A stretch of 64,000 bases of DNA from an uncultured beta proteobacterium (GTDB taxonomy: Bacteria > Pseudomonadota > Gammaproteobacteria > Burkholderiales > Burkholderiaceae_A): the NCBI GenBank assembly GCA_902625535.1, contig CACOBT010000001.1, positions 109,934 to 173,933 on the forward strand, given 5' to 3'. The notes below the pieces were generated by a model, which worked only from the letters and a program-made list of their open reading frames with translations, made no database searches and had not been told where the DNA came from. A program made the position numbers and the translations under genes. The number at the start of each line of letters is the position of its first letter. Position 1 is the stretch's first letter. Below, piece by piece: positions 18,953 through 28,902 of the stretch.

Positions 18953-19234
18953 ATGAGTATCAGAATGAGTGGTAGGAGTGGAGATAGAAGAAAGTTTAGG
19001 AAACAGACACAAACTGCTTTATTTAAGAGGAAGAAAGTCTGTCGTTTTTCCGGAAAAAATCCAGAAGTTGTTGATTACAAAAATATCGACCTTTTAAAAG
19101 ATTTTGTTTCGGAAACTGGAAAGATAATTCCAGCAAGGATTACTGGCACAAGCGCAAAGTTTCAACGTCAAATAACGGTCGCGGTAAAAAGGGCCCGATT
19201 TTTAGCATTACTGTCTTTTACAGACAATCATTAA
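18953..19234 (+). CDS. rpsR: 30S ribosomal protein S18
   Basis: A 93-residue S18 with the [19 protein letters not shown] block and the [21 protein letters not shown]-terminal half that packs against S6. A GGAGG ribosome-binding site lies at 18943-18947, five bases before the ATG; an internal ATG four codons in (MSGRSGD) is also possible. The frame is conserved in length. It follows rpsF by 45 bases without an intervening priB gene and precedes rplI by 11 bases. Confidence 0.97.
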   Translation: MSIRMSGRSGDRRKFRKQTQTALFKRKKVCRFSGKNPEVVDYKNIDLLKDFVSETGKIIPARITGTSAKFQRQITVAVKRARFLALLSFTDNH

Positions 19235-19245
19235 AGGATTCTTTC

Positions 19246-19704
19246 ATGCAAGTAATATTATTAGATAGAATGGCAAAATTGGGAAAGCTGGGGGAGGTTG
19301 TTAGAGTAAGGGATGGATATGCTAGGAATTTTTTAATTCCGAAGGGATTAGCTAAGAGAGCAACCCAAAAGGCGATTGCAGATTTTAATCGGGAAAAAGA
19401 AGAGTTAGAAAAAAAAGCAACAGAAAAATTAAAAACGGCGAAAGAGTTAGGTGCAAAACTTTCCGGTTTAGTTCTTGAGATTTCCCAGAAAGCAGGCGTT
19501 GACGGCAAACTCTTCGGGTCGGTAACGAATCAAGATGTTGTAGAAAAACTTGGGAAAGAGGGGATTGAGATCAGTAAGTCTCAGGTAAATATGCCCAGTG
19601 GTCCAATAAAATTAGCTGGGGAACACATAATACGTGTGTCGCCACATAGTGAGGTTGTAGTGGAGTTCACCGTAAAAGTTGTGCCAGAAGTGTCTGATAG
19701 ATAA
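19246..19704 (+). CDS. rplI: 50S ribosomal protein L9
   Basis: A 152-residue L9. The N-terminal RNA-binding domain has MQVILLDRMAKLGKLGEVV and VRDGYARNFLIPKGLA, a long connecting helix covers about residues 41-75, and the C-terminal domain includes KLFGSVTNQDVVE. L9 binds domain V of 23S rRNA near the L1 stalk. It is third in the rpsF operon with an AAAGGA sequence just upstream, and is followed after 20 bases by dnaB. Confidence 0.97.
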   Translation: MQVILLDRMAKLGKLGEVVRVRDGYARNFLIPKGLAKRATQKAIADFNREKEELEKKATEKLKTAKELGAKLSGLVLEISQKAGVDGKLFGSVTNQDVVEKLGKEGIEISKSQVNMPSGPIKLAGEHIIRVSPHSEVVVEFTVKVVPEVSDR

Positions 19705-19724
19705 GACTAGTATGGAGCTTTGTT

Positions 19725-21080
19725 TTGGAAGATAAAGCGACTCCTACTTCTATTAAATTACCTCCTAACTCATCAGAAGCAGAATCCGCAGTTGTTGGAG
19801 TTCTACTACTAGATAACTCAGCATGGGAAAAGATAGGGGACGTATTGTCGCCCGCTGACTTTTATAAATCTGAGCACCGGATAATTTTTGAAAGTATTGT
19901 GAGGTTAATTGATGATAATAAACCAGCAGATGTTGTGACCGTTCATCAGTCGTTGAAGTCACAGGGAGTGGATGAACAGTGCGGAGGGCTCGTTTACCTT
20001 AACAGCCTCGCGCAAGCGACGCCAGGGGTTGCAAATGCTGTTCAATATGCGAGGATCGTGCGCGATCAGTCCATCCTGCGTAGTCTTTTGACTGCCAGTG
20101 AAGATATTGCTCAAATGGCACTTATACCAGGAGGCAAAACAACTGGGTTGATTCTTGATGATGCTGAGGCGAAAATTTTTCGAATTAGTGAAACCCGAAA
20201 TCGTAATGCTCATGGCTTACTAGATTTTGATCGGTTGTTAAAAAATGTTATTAAGAATGTTGATGAGCTGTATAACAATCCAAATCCATCAGATGTGACA
20301 GGAAAGCCTAGCGGTTTTATAGACTTAGATCAAAAGACTGCGGGGATGCATGATGGGGAACTGACAATTATTGCTGGTCGACCGAGTATGGGTAAAACAT
20401 CAATGGCACTTAACATTGCAGAACATGTTGCAGTTGACTGTGGTTTACCGGTTGCAATTTTTTCCATGGAAATGAGTGCCGAGCAGTTGGTATTAAGAAT
20501 GCTTTGCTCACAAGGTAAGGTTGATTCCCAAAAAGTGAGAACTGGAAAACTCAGCCAAGATGAGTGGGATCGATTAATGCTCTGTATGAACAAATTAACA
20601 AATATTGGTGTACATATAGACGAAACTCCAGGCTTAAATCCGTTAGAGCTAAGGTCAAAAGCACGGCGACTCTCAAAAACCACGGGCGGTTTAGCGCTAA
20701 TTGTTGTAGATTATATTCAGTTAATGTCTGCAAATATTGGCGGAGAAAACAGGACAACGGAAATTTCGGAAATCACCCGTTCTTTGAAGAGTCTATCAAA
20801 AGAATTACGTTGCCCAGTTGTTGCGTTGTCGCAGTTAAACCGTACGGTGGAGCAACGGACGGATAAAAGACCGGTGATGTCCGATTTAAGAGAAAGTGGT
20901 TCAATCGAACAAGATGCCGATGTGATTTTATTTATTTACAGGGATGAGGTTTATCGTCCAGATAGTCCAGACAAGGGAACCGCAGAAATCATCATTAGTA
21001 AACAAAGGAATGGACCAACAGGAACTGTAAGACTTACTTTTCTTGGAAAATACACAAAGTTTGAAAACTTTGCAAGCTAG
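19725..21080 (+). CDS. dnaB: Replicative DNA helicase DnaB
   Basis: A 451-residue hexameric helicase that unwinds DNA ahead of the fork. The N-terminal domain has PPNSSEAESAVVGVLLLDN; the RecA-like core has Walker A GRPSMGKTSMALNIA near residue 225, Walker B LIVVDYIQLM near 325 and the arginine-finger region QLNRTVEQRTDKRPVMSDL. A TTG start at 19725 is used because an ATG 13 bases upstream leads to a stop. There is no intein. Its stop codon shares bases with the convergent sulfurtransferase stop. Confidence 0.97.
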   Translation: MEDKATPTSIKLPPNSSEAESAVVGVLLLDNSAWEKIGDVLSPADFYKSEHRIIFESIVRLIDDNKPADVVTVHQSLKSQGVDEQCGGLVYLNSLAQATPGVANAVQYARIVRDQSILRSLLTASEDIAQMALIPGGKTTGLILDDAEAKIFRISETRNRNAHGLLDFDRLLKNVIKNVDELYNNPNPSDVTGKPSGFIDLDQKTAGMHDGELTIIAGRPSMGKTSMALNIAEHVAVDCGLPVAIFSMEMSAEQLVLRMLCSQGKVDSQKVRTGKLSQDEWDRLMLCMNKLTNIGVHIDETPGLNPLELRSKARRLSKTTGGLALIVVDYIQLMSANIGGENRTTEISEITRSLKSLSKELRCPVVALSQLNRTVEQRTDKRPVMSDLRESGSIEQDADVILFIYRDEVYRPDSPDKGTAEIIISKQRNGPTGTVRLTFLGKYTKFENFAS

Positions 21081-21904
21081 TTGTGTTGAATCCACTCGCT
21101 CCATGAACCCACGTAAAGATTGCTTCCTACTAATTCAGCGATCTCCATGGCAACTAGGTTGTGACACGCTGTTATACCCGAACCACACATATGGACAACA
21201 GTGGCCGGATTTGTTTCACCTATAATTGAGAGGAATTCTTCCCTCAATTTTTCTGGGGCCTTAAAATACCCACTGTTTTCAAGATTGGCTGTGTAGGGCC
21301 GATTGAAAGCTCCGTCAATATGTCCTGCTTTTTGGTCTAAGGGCTCAACGTGTCCTTCGAAACGCTCCGGCATCCGAGCGTCAATCAAAGTAGCTATCTC
21401 TTTATTTCTGCCGGAATTGATCCAGGCAGAAATTTCAGCAATTCTCCACTGGTGAAGAAGGCTTGGTTGTTTTTTAATATTACCTACTTTTCTAACTACT
21501 TTTATTTTTTCTAACGGATTACCGGATTTTTTCCATGCTTTTAGTCCTCCGTTTAAAATAGAAACTTTTTTATGTCCTATCCAATTTAGCATCCACCAAA
21601 ACCGTGCCGCGAATACTCCCCCATCGTCATCGTAGGCAACAAGGTGTGTATCTGAGTTCACACCGTTTAATTGAAGAAAAGTTATAAAATTTTCCAGAGT
21701 CGGTAGAGGGTGTCGACCAAAGATTTGACTTTTAATTTTCTCAGGGTCACTCAAATCTTTTTCTACATTCGCAAATATTGCGTTCGGCAAGTGATGGTCT
21801 TCATAAAGGTGATGTCCAAGGTTTTTATCTTTTAACGAGTGTCTGCAGTCAACAAATAAAGTATTTGGTGCAAACCGATGAGTATTTTCAACTAATGGGC
21901 TCAA
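21077..21904 (-). CDS. sseA: Sulfurtransferase (3-mercaptopyruvate sulfurtransferase/rhodanese type)
   Basis: A 275-residue tandem rhodanese protein. The catalytically inactive N-terminal domain spans about 1-125 (VDCRHSLKD, VAYDDDGGVFAARFWWMLNW) and the active C-terminal domain carries the cysteine loop HMCGSGITACHN near residue 241, the CGSGxTAC form typical of mercaptopyruvate sulfurtransferase rather than thiosulfate rhodanese. It transfers sulfane sulfur to cyanide or thiol acceptors in the cytoplasm. It overlaps the Rieske oxygenase gene by 17 bases, so the two are co-translated. Substrate preference is inferred from the loop only. Confidence 0.9.
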   Translation of the reverse strand: MSPLVENTHRFAPNTLFVDCRHSLKDKNLGHHLYEDHHLPNAIFANVEKDLSDPEKIKSQIFGRHPLPTLENFITFLQLNGVNSDTHLVAYDDDGGVFAARFWWMLNWIGHKKVSILNGGLKAWKKSGNPLEKIKVVRKVGNIKKQPSLLHQWRIAEISAWINSGRNKEIATLIDARMPERFEGHVEPLDQKAGHIDGAFNRPYTANLENSGYFKAPEKLREEFLSIIGETNPATVVHMCGSGITACHNLVAMEIAELVGSNLYVGSWSEWIQHN

Positions 21905-22982
21905 AGTATTTTTCCCTGAGATTAGTCGAACTGTTTGTCTTTAAATATTTATAGAACTCTGGTATTCCTTTTTCCAAAGTTGGATGCAAAAAATTGGGGT
22001 TACATTTATTATCAAACTCAAATGACCTTTTGCCTTTATCCATTCTCTCACCTATATCATCATCCTCTTGAGCGGTCTCTCTGTATGCCTCTTTTTGAAA
22101 CCGTATGTATTCTTTGTTGAAAGATATAATTTCTTTTGAGTAATAAAATTCAGTTACGTTCAATGTTCTCTGAGGGTCAAGAGGATAAACTGTGCTTACA
22201 ACAATGGTTTGCGGATACCACTCAAGCATGATATTTGGGTAAATCAACATCCAAATTGCTCCCCATTCAAGACTATGGTTCCTATGAAAATTCACAATCT
22301 GGTCCTGCCAGTTATTGTATATATTTGTTCCCTTTTTTTTTAACCCTGAAATGCCGACTGCCTGAACGCTAAAAAAGTCACTAAAAAACCACTCTAGTTT
22401 TTTGCAATCCACAAAATTTCCCAAACCAGGATGAAAAGGCTTGACGTGATAATCGTCAAGATACACCTCAATAAATGTCTTCCAATTGTAGTTACATAAA
22501 TGAGTTTCAATACTATGAAATGAATAATTCGCAAACGAGAAATAACTGCAAAAAGGAAAATTATCCAATTTTTTAGAATCTGATTTAGTTAAATGGCTGA
22601 ATAAAAGCCCATTCCAATCAACAGGTATCTCTGCCGGTAGGCATGTTTTTGGCAAGTCTTCAAATTTTGGAGCGCCGATCAAGTGCCCACCCAAGTCGTA
22701 GGTCCATCTATGTACCGGACAAACAATAGTATTTACCGTTCCTTTATCATTAAGCATTTTTGCGTTTCGATGTCGACATACGTTCGATAAAACTCGTATC
22801 TTACCATGGTCATTAATCATAACTTTGTTTTTGTTAGGATGTTTCAACTCAAAGTAGGCTCCATGGTCTGGTATCATGAGTCTGTGACCAAGGTAGTTAG
22901 GTTTATTGAAAAGGTCTTTTCTTTCTAACGAAAGTGTCGAGTCATCGAAAAATGTACATGGATTGAGTTTTTTTCTGATCAT
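21888..22982 (-). CDS. Rieske [2Fe-2S] ring-hydroxylating oxygenase alpha subunit-like protein
   Basis: A 364-residue protein with an N-terminal Rieske domain (NVCRHRNAKM and VCPVHRWTYDLGG, giving CxH and CxxH ligands near residues 68 and 88) and a C-terminal catalytic domain with the mononuclear iron motif DDYHVKPFH near 185. Such enzymes hydroxylate aromatic rings or N-methyl groups using O2 and electrons from a reductase. Substrate cannot be told from sequence. Burkholderiales carry a homologue divergent from xseB-ispA-dxs, exactly as here. The nearby fpr/fdxA group is a possible electron source, which is inference. Confidence 0.88.
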   Translation of the reverse strand: MIRKKLNPCTFFDDSTLSLERKDLFNKPNYLGHRLMIPDHGAYFELKHPNKNKVMINDHGKIRVLSNVCRHRNAKMLNDKGTVNTIVCPVHRWTYDLGGHLIGAPKFEDLPKTCLPAEIPVDWNGLLFSHLTKSDSKKLDNFPFCSYFSFANYSFHSIETHLCNYNWKTFIEVYLDDYHVKPFHPGLGNFVDCKKLEWFFSDFFSVQAVGISGLKKKGTNIYNNWQDQIVNFHRNHSLEWGAIWMLIYPNIMLEWYPQTIVVSTVYPLDPQRTLNVTEFYYSKEIISFNKEYIRFQKEAYRETAQEDDDIGERMDKGKRSFEFDNKCNPNFLHPTLEKGIPEFYKYLKTNSSTNLREKYFEPIS

Positions 22983-23096
22983 TTTGAGTTGTCATTGACT
23001 TGTTGTCTCGAAAACTGTTTTCAATTGTTAAGTGGACAGCCAACTAACTTGTAATTTAATATAGGATTAAGAATATTAAAATATAAGAGGAAAACC

Positions 23097-23360
23097 TTGT
23101 CTGGGTCAATAAAGAGATCAAAGGATAAAAATAAAAAAAGAATTGTCCAAGAGGCTAGTTTTGAGGAACATGTCTCGTATGCTGAGAAAATCTTGATCAA
23201 CCTCGAAAATGATGACGTATCCCTTGAAGAGGCTGTGAAAAATTACGGTGAGGCACTTGATAGAATAAAGTTAGCTAAAAAAATTTTAGAAAACAATTGT
23301 AGCAAAATTGAAATCATTGAGGGTATAGGAGAACATGATATTGCGAAAAAAAAATCCTAG
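23097..23360 (+). CDS. xseB: Exodeoxyribonuclease VII small subunit
   Basis: An 87-residue protein with the XseB core SFEEHVSYAEKILINLEND followed by VSLEEAVKNYGEALDRIK, forming the helical hairpin that binds the XseA large subunit. A basic 20-residue N-terminal extension precedes it. Only a TTG at 23097, with AAGAGG ten bases before, is available as a start. It leads the xseB-ispA-dxs operon, 26 bases before ispA; xseA is about 10 kb away, as in related genomes. Confidence 0.92.
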   Translation: MSGSIKRSKDKNKKRIVQEASFEEHVSYAEKILINLENDDVSLEEAVKNYGEALDRIKLAKKILENNCSKIEIIEGIGEHDIAKKKS

Positions 23361-23386
23361 AAAAAATCGACCATGAAAGAGTTACG

Positions 23387-24331
23387 TTGAAATCTGAACC
23401 AGAAGAAGTTTTAAAATCACTTATCGATCAAAATATAAAAAGTATCTGCAACATTCAAGAAAATAGTATGAGAGGTACTAACGAACATCTATTTTCGAGA
23501 GGAGTAATCAAACGCTTTTGGAAAGCTATCGATTATGGTATAGAGGGTGGCAAGAGGTTGCGAGGAATACTGGTATTTGCAGCAGCTGAGGCGGTGTCAA
23601 AGAAAGAATATTTTTCTCTGACCACAGAGGAAAAAAAGTGTCTTCTCGATTCTGCCACGGCGATAGAGTGTGTTCACGCATTTTCCCTGGTCCACGATGA
23701 CCTACCGGTCATGGATAATGATAAGTTAAGGCGTGGAAAAAATACTTTGCATATCGAATACGATGAAGCCACCGCGTTACTTGTGGGTGACGCTCTCCAG
23801 ACTTTAGGGACGGAAGTGCTTTGCTCGTCTGGGACTTTTCCCGAAAGGAGATTTAAATTGATTTCTGTATTAAGTAGAGCGACTGGTGCTTCCGGAATGG
23901 CAAGTGGCCAAATGATCGATATTTGTGCTATTAATAAAAAATTGGAAAAAACTGATTTGGAGATCATGCATAAGTATAAAACAGGAGCTTTACTTGAAGC
24001 GGCAGTATCTATGGGGTATTTAGCCATGAACATTACTCATGAAGACAGCAGAGCTAGGAGCATGAGAAGTTTTATGTCAAGGCTCGGTGTTGCGTTTCAG
24101 GTGGTTGATGACATACTGGATGCAAGCGGTACGGTAAAATTAACTGGTAAGGAGACAGGTAGGGATAAAATTCTCAACAAACCAAACTTTGTTGACTTAC
24201 TTGGAATAGAACCAGCAAAAGAATATGCTGGGGAGTGTCTTGACTCCGCGTTGGGAGCATTAGAAAAATTTGGTGAGGAAGCTGATTTCTTGAGATATGT
24301 TGCTAATCGATTAGTTAAAAGAAGTTTCTAA
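23387..24331 (+). CDS. ispA: (2E,6E)-farnesyl diphosphate synthase
   Basis: A 314-residue trans-prenyltransferase that condenses IPP with DMAPP and GPP. The first aspartate-rich motif is in [12 protein letters not shown] near residue 104 and the second in [11 protein letters not shown] near 245; the GGKRLRG substrate-binding motif is near 54. The start is a TTG at 23387, as no ATG precedes the first helix; the first ATG (residue 28) would truncate it. The neighbours give both DXP and farnesyl diphosphate synthesis, feeding quinone and undecaprenyl phosphate production. Confidence 0.94.
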   Translation: MKSEPEEVLKSLIDQNIKSICNIQENSMRGTNEHLFSRGVIKRFWKAIDYGIEGGKRLRGILVFAAAEAVSKKEYFSLTTEEKKCLLDSATAIECVHAFSLVHDDLPVMDNDKLRRGKNTLHIEYDEATALLVGDALQTLGTEVLCSSGTFPERRFKLISVLSRATGASGMASGQMIDICAINKKLEKTDLEIMHKYKTGALLEAAVSMGYLAMNITHEDSRARSMRSFMSRLGVAFQVVDDILDASGTVKLTGKETGRDKILNKPNFVDLLGIEPAKEYAGECLDSALGALEKFGEEADFLRYVANRLVKRSF

Positions 24332-24336
24332 AGTTG

Positions 24337-26259
24337 ATGAAAATTTTAGAACGTATCAACTCTCCGGAAGACTTGCGTAAACTTCCTCGGAATGACGTAA
24401 GGAAAGTGTCTACCGAACTAAGAACATTTTTGCTAGAGTCAGTGTCGAAAAGCGGTGGACATCTCTCTTCTAACCTTGGAACAGTTGAACTGACGTTAGC
24501 CATCCATTACGTTTTTAACACGCCTTTTGATAAATTAGTTTGGGATGTTGGGCACCAGAGTTATGCTCATAAAATCCTAACAGGAAGGAGAAATAAATTA
24601 TCCTCAATTAGAAAGTTTGGTGGAATATCTGGATTCCCAAAAAGAAGTGAAAGCGTGTACGATGATTTCGGTACGGCACACTCATCCACTTCAATATCGG
24701 CCGTACTAGGGATGGCAGTAGCTGCAAAACTTAACCGGTTAAATCAAGGTAAAGATAGAAGACGGCATGTCGCGATCATAGGTGATGGAGCGTTGAGTGC
24801 TGGCATGGCTTTTGAAGCTTTAAATAATGCTGGCCATGGAAATAAAGATTTAGATGTACTGGTGATTCTAAATGATAATGACATGTCAATTTCACAACCG
24901 GTGGGAGCCTTGAGTAACTACTTAGCCCGTTTGCTTACAGGTAAAATATATTCGTCTGCTCGTGAATTTAGCAAACAAGTTCTTAAAAATATTCCGCCTG
25001 TTCTAGAAGTGGCTAGGAAGATTGAAGGCGGAGCAAAAGGGTTTTTGACACCTAGCACGTTGTTTGAGGCGTTTGGTTTTAATTATTTTGGGCCGATAGA
25101 TGGTCACGACCTAAACATTTTGATTCCAGCTCTTGAGAATTTGAGAAACTTGAAGGGTCCTCAGTTCTTACATGTGGTTACAAAAAAAGGTCATGGATAT
25201 GAAAAGGCTGAACAGGATCCGATTCTCTATCATGGGCCAGGCAGTTTCAATCCGAAGGAGGGTATTCTTAAGAAGAAAGGGCCGGGAAAAAAAACATATT
25301 CGAATATTTTTGGGGATTGGCTTTGCGATATTGCAAGCTTGAATAAAAGTGTGGTTGCAATAACCCCTGCGATGAAGGAGGGCTCAGGTATGCAGGAATT
25401 TGCAAAGAGTTTTCCTGAAAGGTTCTTTGATGTTGGAATAGCTGAACAGCACGCTGTCACCTTTGCTGGAGGGTTAGCTTGTGACGGTATAAAACCTGTG
25501 GTAGCAATTTACTCTACTTTTTTACAAAGAGGATACGACCAACTAATTCATGACGTTGCTTTGCAGAATCTAAGTGTTCTTTTTGCAATAGATAGGGCAG
25601 GCCTAGTGGGAGCCGATGGAGCGACGCATGCAGGAGCTTATGATTTAAGTTATTTAAGATGCATTCCCAACATGGTCGTAATGGCTCCAAAAGATGAATT
25701 AGAATGCTGTCAAATGCTGAACACAGGAATAAGTTTTAAGGGTCCTTCGGCGGTCCGGTATCCTCGAGGCCAGGGACCTGGAATTGAAGTTGATGAACCA
25801 GGACGAACCGGAGTTTTAGAATTAGGGAAAGCTGAAATCTTACGAACTTTTTCTGGTGACCAGAATAAATCGGAAAATACAAATATGACGAAAATAGCGA
25901 TACTGGCTTTTGGTTCAATGGTAACACCTTGTTTAGAAGTAGGGGAAAAGGTGGATGCTACTGTCGTTAATATGAGATTTGTGAAGCCTATTGACGAAGA
26001 TATTGTTTTAAGTTGCGCAGAAAAGCATGATTTAATTGTTACCGTGGAAGAAAATGTTATTTCTGGTGGAGCAGGGTCTGCCTGTGCAGAAGTACTGTCA
26101 AATCACAAGAACAGTATAAATAAACATACTTCATATCGAATATATCATCTCGGTTTACCGGATAGACATATTGATCACGGTGACCCTAAAGAGCTTCTTC
26201 GCTTGCAAGGACTGGATTCGGACAACATTTTTAAAAAAATTATACAGTTATGTGCTTAG
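24337..26259 (+). CDS. dxs: 1-deoxy-D-xylulose-5-phosphate synthase
   Basis: About 640 residues, a thiamine-diphosphate enzyme joining pyruvate and glyceraldehyde 3-phosphate, first step of the MEP isoprenoid pathway. The ThDP motif begins at [19 protein letters not shown] near residue 148 and ends at the LNDNDMSIS segment; the catalytic histidine region [12 protein letters not shown] is near 70, and the transketolase-like [16 protein letters not shown] near 425. The frame is open from a TTG at 24334, but the adjacent ATG at 24337 is preferred. It follows ispA by five bases. Confidence 0.97.
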   Translation: MKILERINSPEDLRKLPRNDVRKVSTELRTFLLESVSKSGGHLSSNLGTVELTLAIHYVFNTPFDKLVWDVGHQSYAHKILTGRRNKLSSIRKFGGISGFPKRSESVYDDFGTAHSSTSISAVLGMAVAAKLNRLNQGKDRRRHVAIIGDGALSAGMAFEALNNAGHGNKDLDVLVILNDNDMSISQPVGALSNYLARLLTGKIYSSAREFSKQVLKNIPPVLEVARKIEGGAKGFLTPSTLFEAFGFNYFGPIDGHDLNILIPALENLRNLKGPQFLHVVTKKGHGYEKAEQDPILYHGPGSFNPKEGILKKKGPGKKTYSNIFGDWLCDIASLNKSVVAITPAMKEGSGMQEFAKSFPERFFDVGIAEQHAVTFAGGLACDGIKPVVAIYSTFLQRGYDQLIHDVALQNLSVLFAIDRAGLVGADGATHAGAYDLSYLRCIPNMVVMAPKDELECCQMLNTGISFKGPSAVRYPRGQGPGIEVDEPGRTGVLELGKAEILRTFSGDQNKSENTNMTKIAILAFGSMVTPCLEVGEKVDATVVNMRFVKPIDEDIVLSCAEKHDLIVTVEENVISGGAGSACAEVLSNHKNSINKHTSYRIYHLGLPDRHIDHGDPKELLRLQGLDSDNIFKKIIQLCA

Positions 26260-26276
26260 AAATCCACATAGTGGGC

Positions 26277-26762
26277 TTAATCCCTGAAGTTATCAAAGGT
26301 TAACGGTAAAGATGGAAACTCTTTTTTTAGAAATACTATTGTCTCTTGCAATGTATCCCTCTTGCTCCCCGCTACTTTTACCATTTGACCATTAATTGAT
26401 GGCTGCACTTTAAATTTTGTACCCTTTATAGCCTTAACAATTTTTTTTGAATCTTCGGGTGAGATTCCATTCACGATATCAATAATTCGCTTCAGTTTAT
26501 CACTCGCAGATTTTATAGTGTCGCGAGTTTTTAAGATTCTCGTGTCGACTCCTCTTTTTCCAAACTTTGTGAAAATGATTTCGCTTATTTGGTTTATTTG
26601 AAATTCATTCTCTCCGATGCAAATAATTTCGGTATCAGAACTCGTGACTTCCGCACACGTTCCCTTAAAATCGAACCGGTTTGCGATCTCTTTCTTCACC
26701 TGAGCGATCGCATTTTGTACTTCAACGTAATTAGCTTTTATTGATATGTCGAATGTTGCCAT
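26277..26762 (-). CDS. yajQ: YajQ family nucleotide-binding protein
   Basis: A 161-residue protein of the YajQ/UPF0234 family, with paired ferredoxin-like folds. Features include MATFDISIKANYVEVQNAIA at the N-terminus, the NRFDFKGT motif near residue 29 and the KDSKKIVKAIK-like SPEDSKKIVKAIKGTKFKVQ segment near 100. Members bind cyclic di-GMP or RNA; the exact role is unsettled. It follows argG on the same strand by 12 bases, which may only reflect genome compaction. Confidence 0.93.
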   Translation of the reverse strand: MATFDISIKANYVEVQNAIAQVKKEIANRFDFKGTCAEVTSSDTEIICIGENEFQINQISEIIFTKFGKRGVDTRILKTRDTIKSASDKLKRIIDIVNGISPEDSKKIVKAIKGTKFKVQPSINGQMVKVAGSKRDTLQETIVFLKKEFPSLPLTFDNFRD

Positions 26763-26774
26763 ATTTTACTCCAA

Positions 26775-27980
26775 TTATTTGCTCCGTTTATTCTTAAGTC
26801 TCAGCGCATTAAGCTTTATAAATCCCTCGGAGTCTTTCTGGTTAAAAACACCACTATCATCTTCAAAAGTCGAAATATTTTTATCGTACAAAGAATTTTT
26901 AGACGATCTGCTTACCACTATTACATTGCCTTTAAAAAGTTTTAGGGCAACTTCTCCGCTAACTTTTCTTTGAGAATAATTAACGAATTCTTGTAATGCT
27001 AATCTTTCGGGAGACCACCAGAATCCGTTGTAAATCATTTTCGCATATTTCGGCATCAACTCATCCTTCAAATGACATAATTCTCTATCAAGAGTTATGG
27101 ACTCTAAAGCTCTGTGAGCTTTTAACAGTATTGTTCCTCCAGGGGTTTCATAACAACCCCGAGATTTTAGTCCAACGAACCTATTCTCAACCAGATCTAG
27201 TCGCCCAATACCATGCTTACCACCCAGCAAATTTAAGTCATGTAAAAGATCGTGAGCCTCTTTCCTTTCATCATTTATAGAGACAAGATCTCCTTTTTCA
27301 AAGGATAACTTTACAAGTTGCGGTTTATTGGGAGTTTTGTCTAAATTATTGGTCCACTTCCAAAGATTCTTTTCGGGGGGCGCCTTCGAAGGATCCTCTA
27401 AAATTCCCCCTTCATACGAGATGTGTAAAAGGTTAGCATCCATCGAATAAGGAGATCGCCGCTTGCTGTTATTTTCTATTGGAATACTATGTTTTTTTGC
27501 ATATTTTAATAACTTAGTTCGAGAATTTAGGTCCCACTCCCGCCATGGCGCTATAATGTGTACGTCTGGGTATAACGCATAGGCCCCTAGTTCAAACCTT
27601 ACCTGATCATTACCTTTTCCAGTTGCACCATGAGCTATTGCAAACGCTTTTTCTTTTTTTGCAATTTGAACTAAATGCTTAGCAATCAGGGGTCTGGCGA
27701 TTGCGGTGCCGAGAAGATATTCACCTTCATAAAGAGTGTTACATCTCATCATTGGAAAGACAAAGTCTTTTACAAACTCCTCGCGTAAATCTTTAATATA
27801 AATTTTACTAACGCCCAGTTTTTTTGCTTTTATTTTGGCAGGGTGGAGTTCCTCTCCCTGACCAATATCAGCAGTAAAAGTAATTACCTCACAATTATAT
27901 TCTTCCTGTAACCATTTAAGTATCACTGAAGTATCCAGTCCTCCAGAATAAGCTAAAACAACTTTTCTCTTTTCTTTCAT
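26775..27980 (-). CDS. argG: Argininosuccinate synthase
   Basis: About 401 residues; joins citrulline and aspartate with ATP, the seventh step of arginine synthesis. The PP-loop [17 protein letters not shown] lies near residue 8; the [15 protein letters not shown] segment near 115 and the [14 protein letters not shown] stretch near 155 are conserved. The ATG at 27980 is chosen because it lies just past the argF stop at 27982; an ATG 12 bases further upstream would overlap. It is the last of argD-argF-argG. Confidence 0.97.
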   Translation of the reverse strand: MKEKRKVVLAYSGGLDTSVILKWLQEEYNCEVITFTADIGQGEELHPAKIKAKKLGVSKIYIKDLREEFVKDFVFPMMRCNTLYEGEYLLGTAIARPLIAKHLVQIAKKEKAFAIAHGATGKGNDQVRFELGAYALYPDVHIIAPWREWDLNSRTKLLKYAKKHSIPIENNSKRRSPYSMDANLLHISYEGGILEDPSKAPPEKNLWKWTNNLDKTPNKPQLVKLSFEKGDLVSINDERKEAHDLLHDLNLLGGKHGIGRLDLVENRFVGLKSRGCYETPGGTILLKAHRALESITLDRELCHLKDELMPKYAKMIYNGFWWSPERLALQEFVNYSQRKVSGEVALKLFKGNVIVVSRSSKNSLYDKNISTFEDDSGVFNQKDSEGFIKLNALRLKNKRSK

Positions 27981-27981
27981 C

Positions 27982-28902
27982 TTAAATCTCATTTGCTTTG
28001 ATTAGAAATTCTAGTAGCGCTTTCTGAAAATGAAGCCTGTTTTCTGCCTCCTGCCACACTACGGATTTTGGCCCATCAATTACTTCCGAACTCACTTCCT
28101 CCCCCCTGTGGGCTGGGAGACAATGCATAAAAACTACATTCCTATCCGCAACCTCTAATTTTTGTGTATCAACAGTCCATTTTTTAAATATTTTCAATCT
28201 TTCTTTTTTTTCCGGTTCGTAACCCATACTTGTCCAAACGTCCGTAGTAATAAGACTAGATTTTTTGCAAGCTTTCAGAGGATCGGAAAAATATTCAACA
28301 TTAGTTTGATTAATATCAAGTTCTTCCAGTACATATTTATATTGAGGAGGCGAAGAGATATGCAGCTTAAATCCGAAAATAATTGATGCTTCAATCCATG
28401 ATGAGCACATATTGTTTATATCCCCAATCCAAGAAACTACTTTCCCTTCGATTTCTCCCCGTTGCTCTCGAAAAGTGAATATGTCAGCAAGGACCTGACA
28501 GGGGTGATGTTCATTAGTCAATCCATTGATTACGGGAACCCTTGAATGATCAGCAAACGTTTGAATTTTAGAATGTTCAAAAGTTCTCATCATAATTACG
28601 TCGCACATTCTAGATATGACTTTGGCTGCGTCCGCTATCGTTTCCCCCCTATCTATCTGCGTATCTCTCATTTGTAGGACAATAGCGTTACCTCCTAATT
28701 GTTGTATCCCAACCTCGAAGGATAATCTAGTTCTGGTTGAGTGTTTTTCAAAAAGTAAAACTAAAGTTCGATTTTCTAGTATCTGCGCGTATTTCTTTTT
28801 TTTTACTTGGATTTTTAATTCCTCAGCCCGTTGGAATAGCTTCTCAACATCGTTGAATGAAAGGTCAGAAACACGTAGGAAGTGACGAGTTTTTTTACTC
28901 AT
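27982..28902 (-). CDS. argF: Ornithine carbamoyltransferase
   Basis: A 306-residue transcarbamylase making citrulline from ornithine and carbamoyl phosphate. Carbamoyl-phosphate binding [11 protein letters not shown] is near residue 55 and the ornithine/catalytic loop [12 protein letters not shown] near 264; the HPCQVLADI segment is near 133. Length and motifs are complete. Its start overlaps the argD end by eight bases, and argG follows directly, so the three arginine genes form one compact operon. Confidence 0.97.
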   Translation of the reverse strand: MSKKTRHFLRVSDLSFNDVEKLFQRAEELKIQVKKKKYAQILENRTLVLLFEKHSTRTRLSFEVGIQQLGGNAIVLQMRDTQIDRGETIADAAKVISRMCDVIMMRTFEHSKIQTFADHSRVPVINGLTNEHHPCQVLADIFTFREQRGEIEGKVVSWIGDINNMCSSWIEASIIFGFKLHISSPPQYKYVLEELDINQTNVEYFSDPLKACKKSSLITTDVWTSMGYEPEKKERLKIFKKWTVDTQKLEVADRNVVFMHCLPAHRGEEVSSEVIDGPKSVVWQEAENRLHFQKALLEFLIKANEI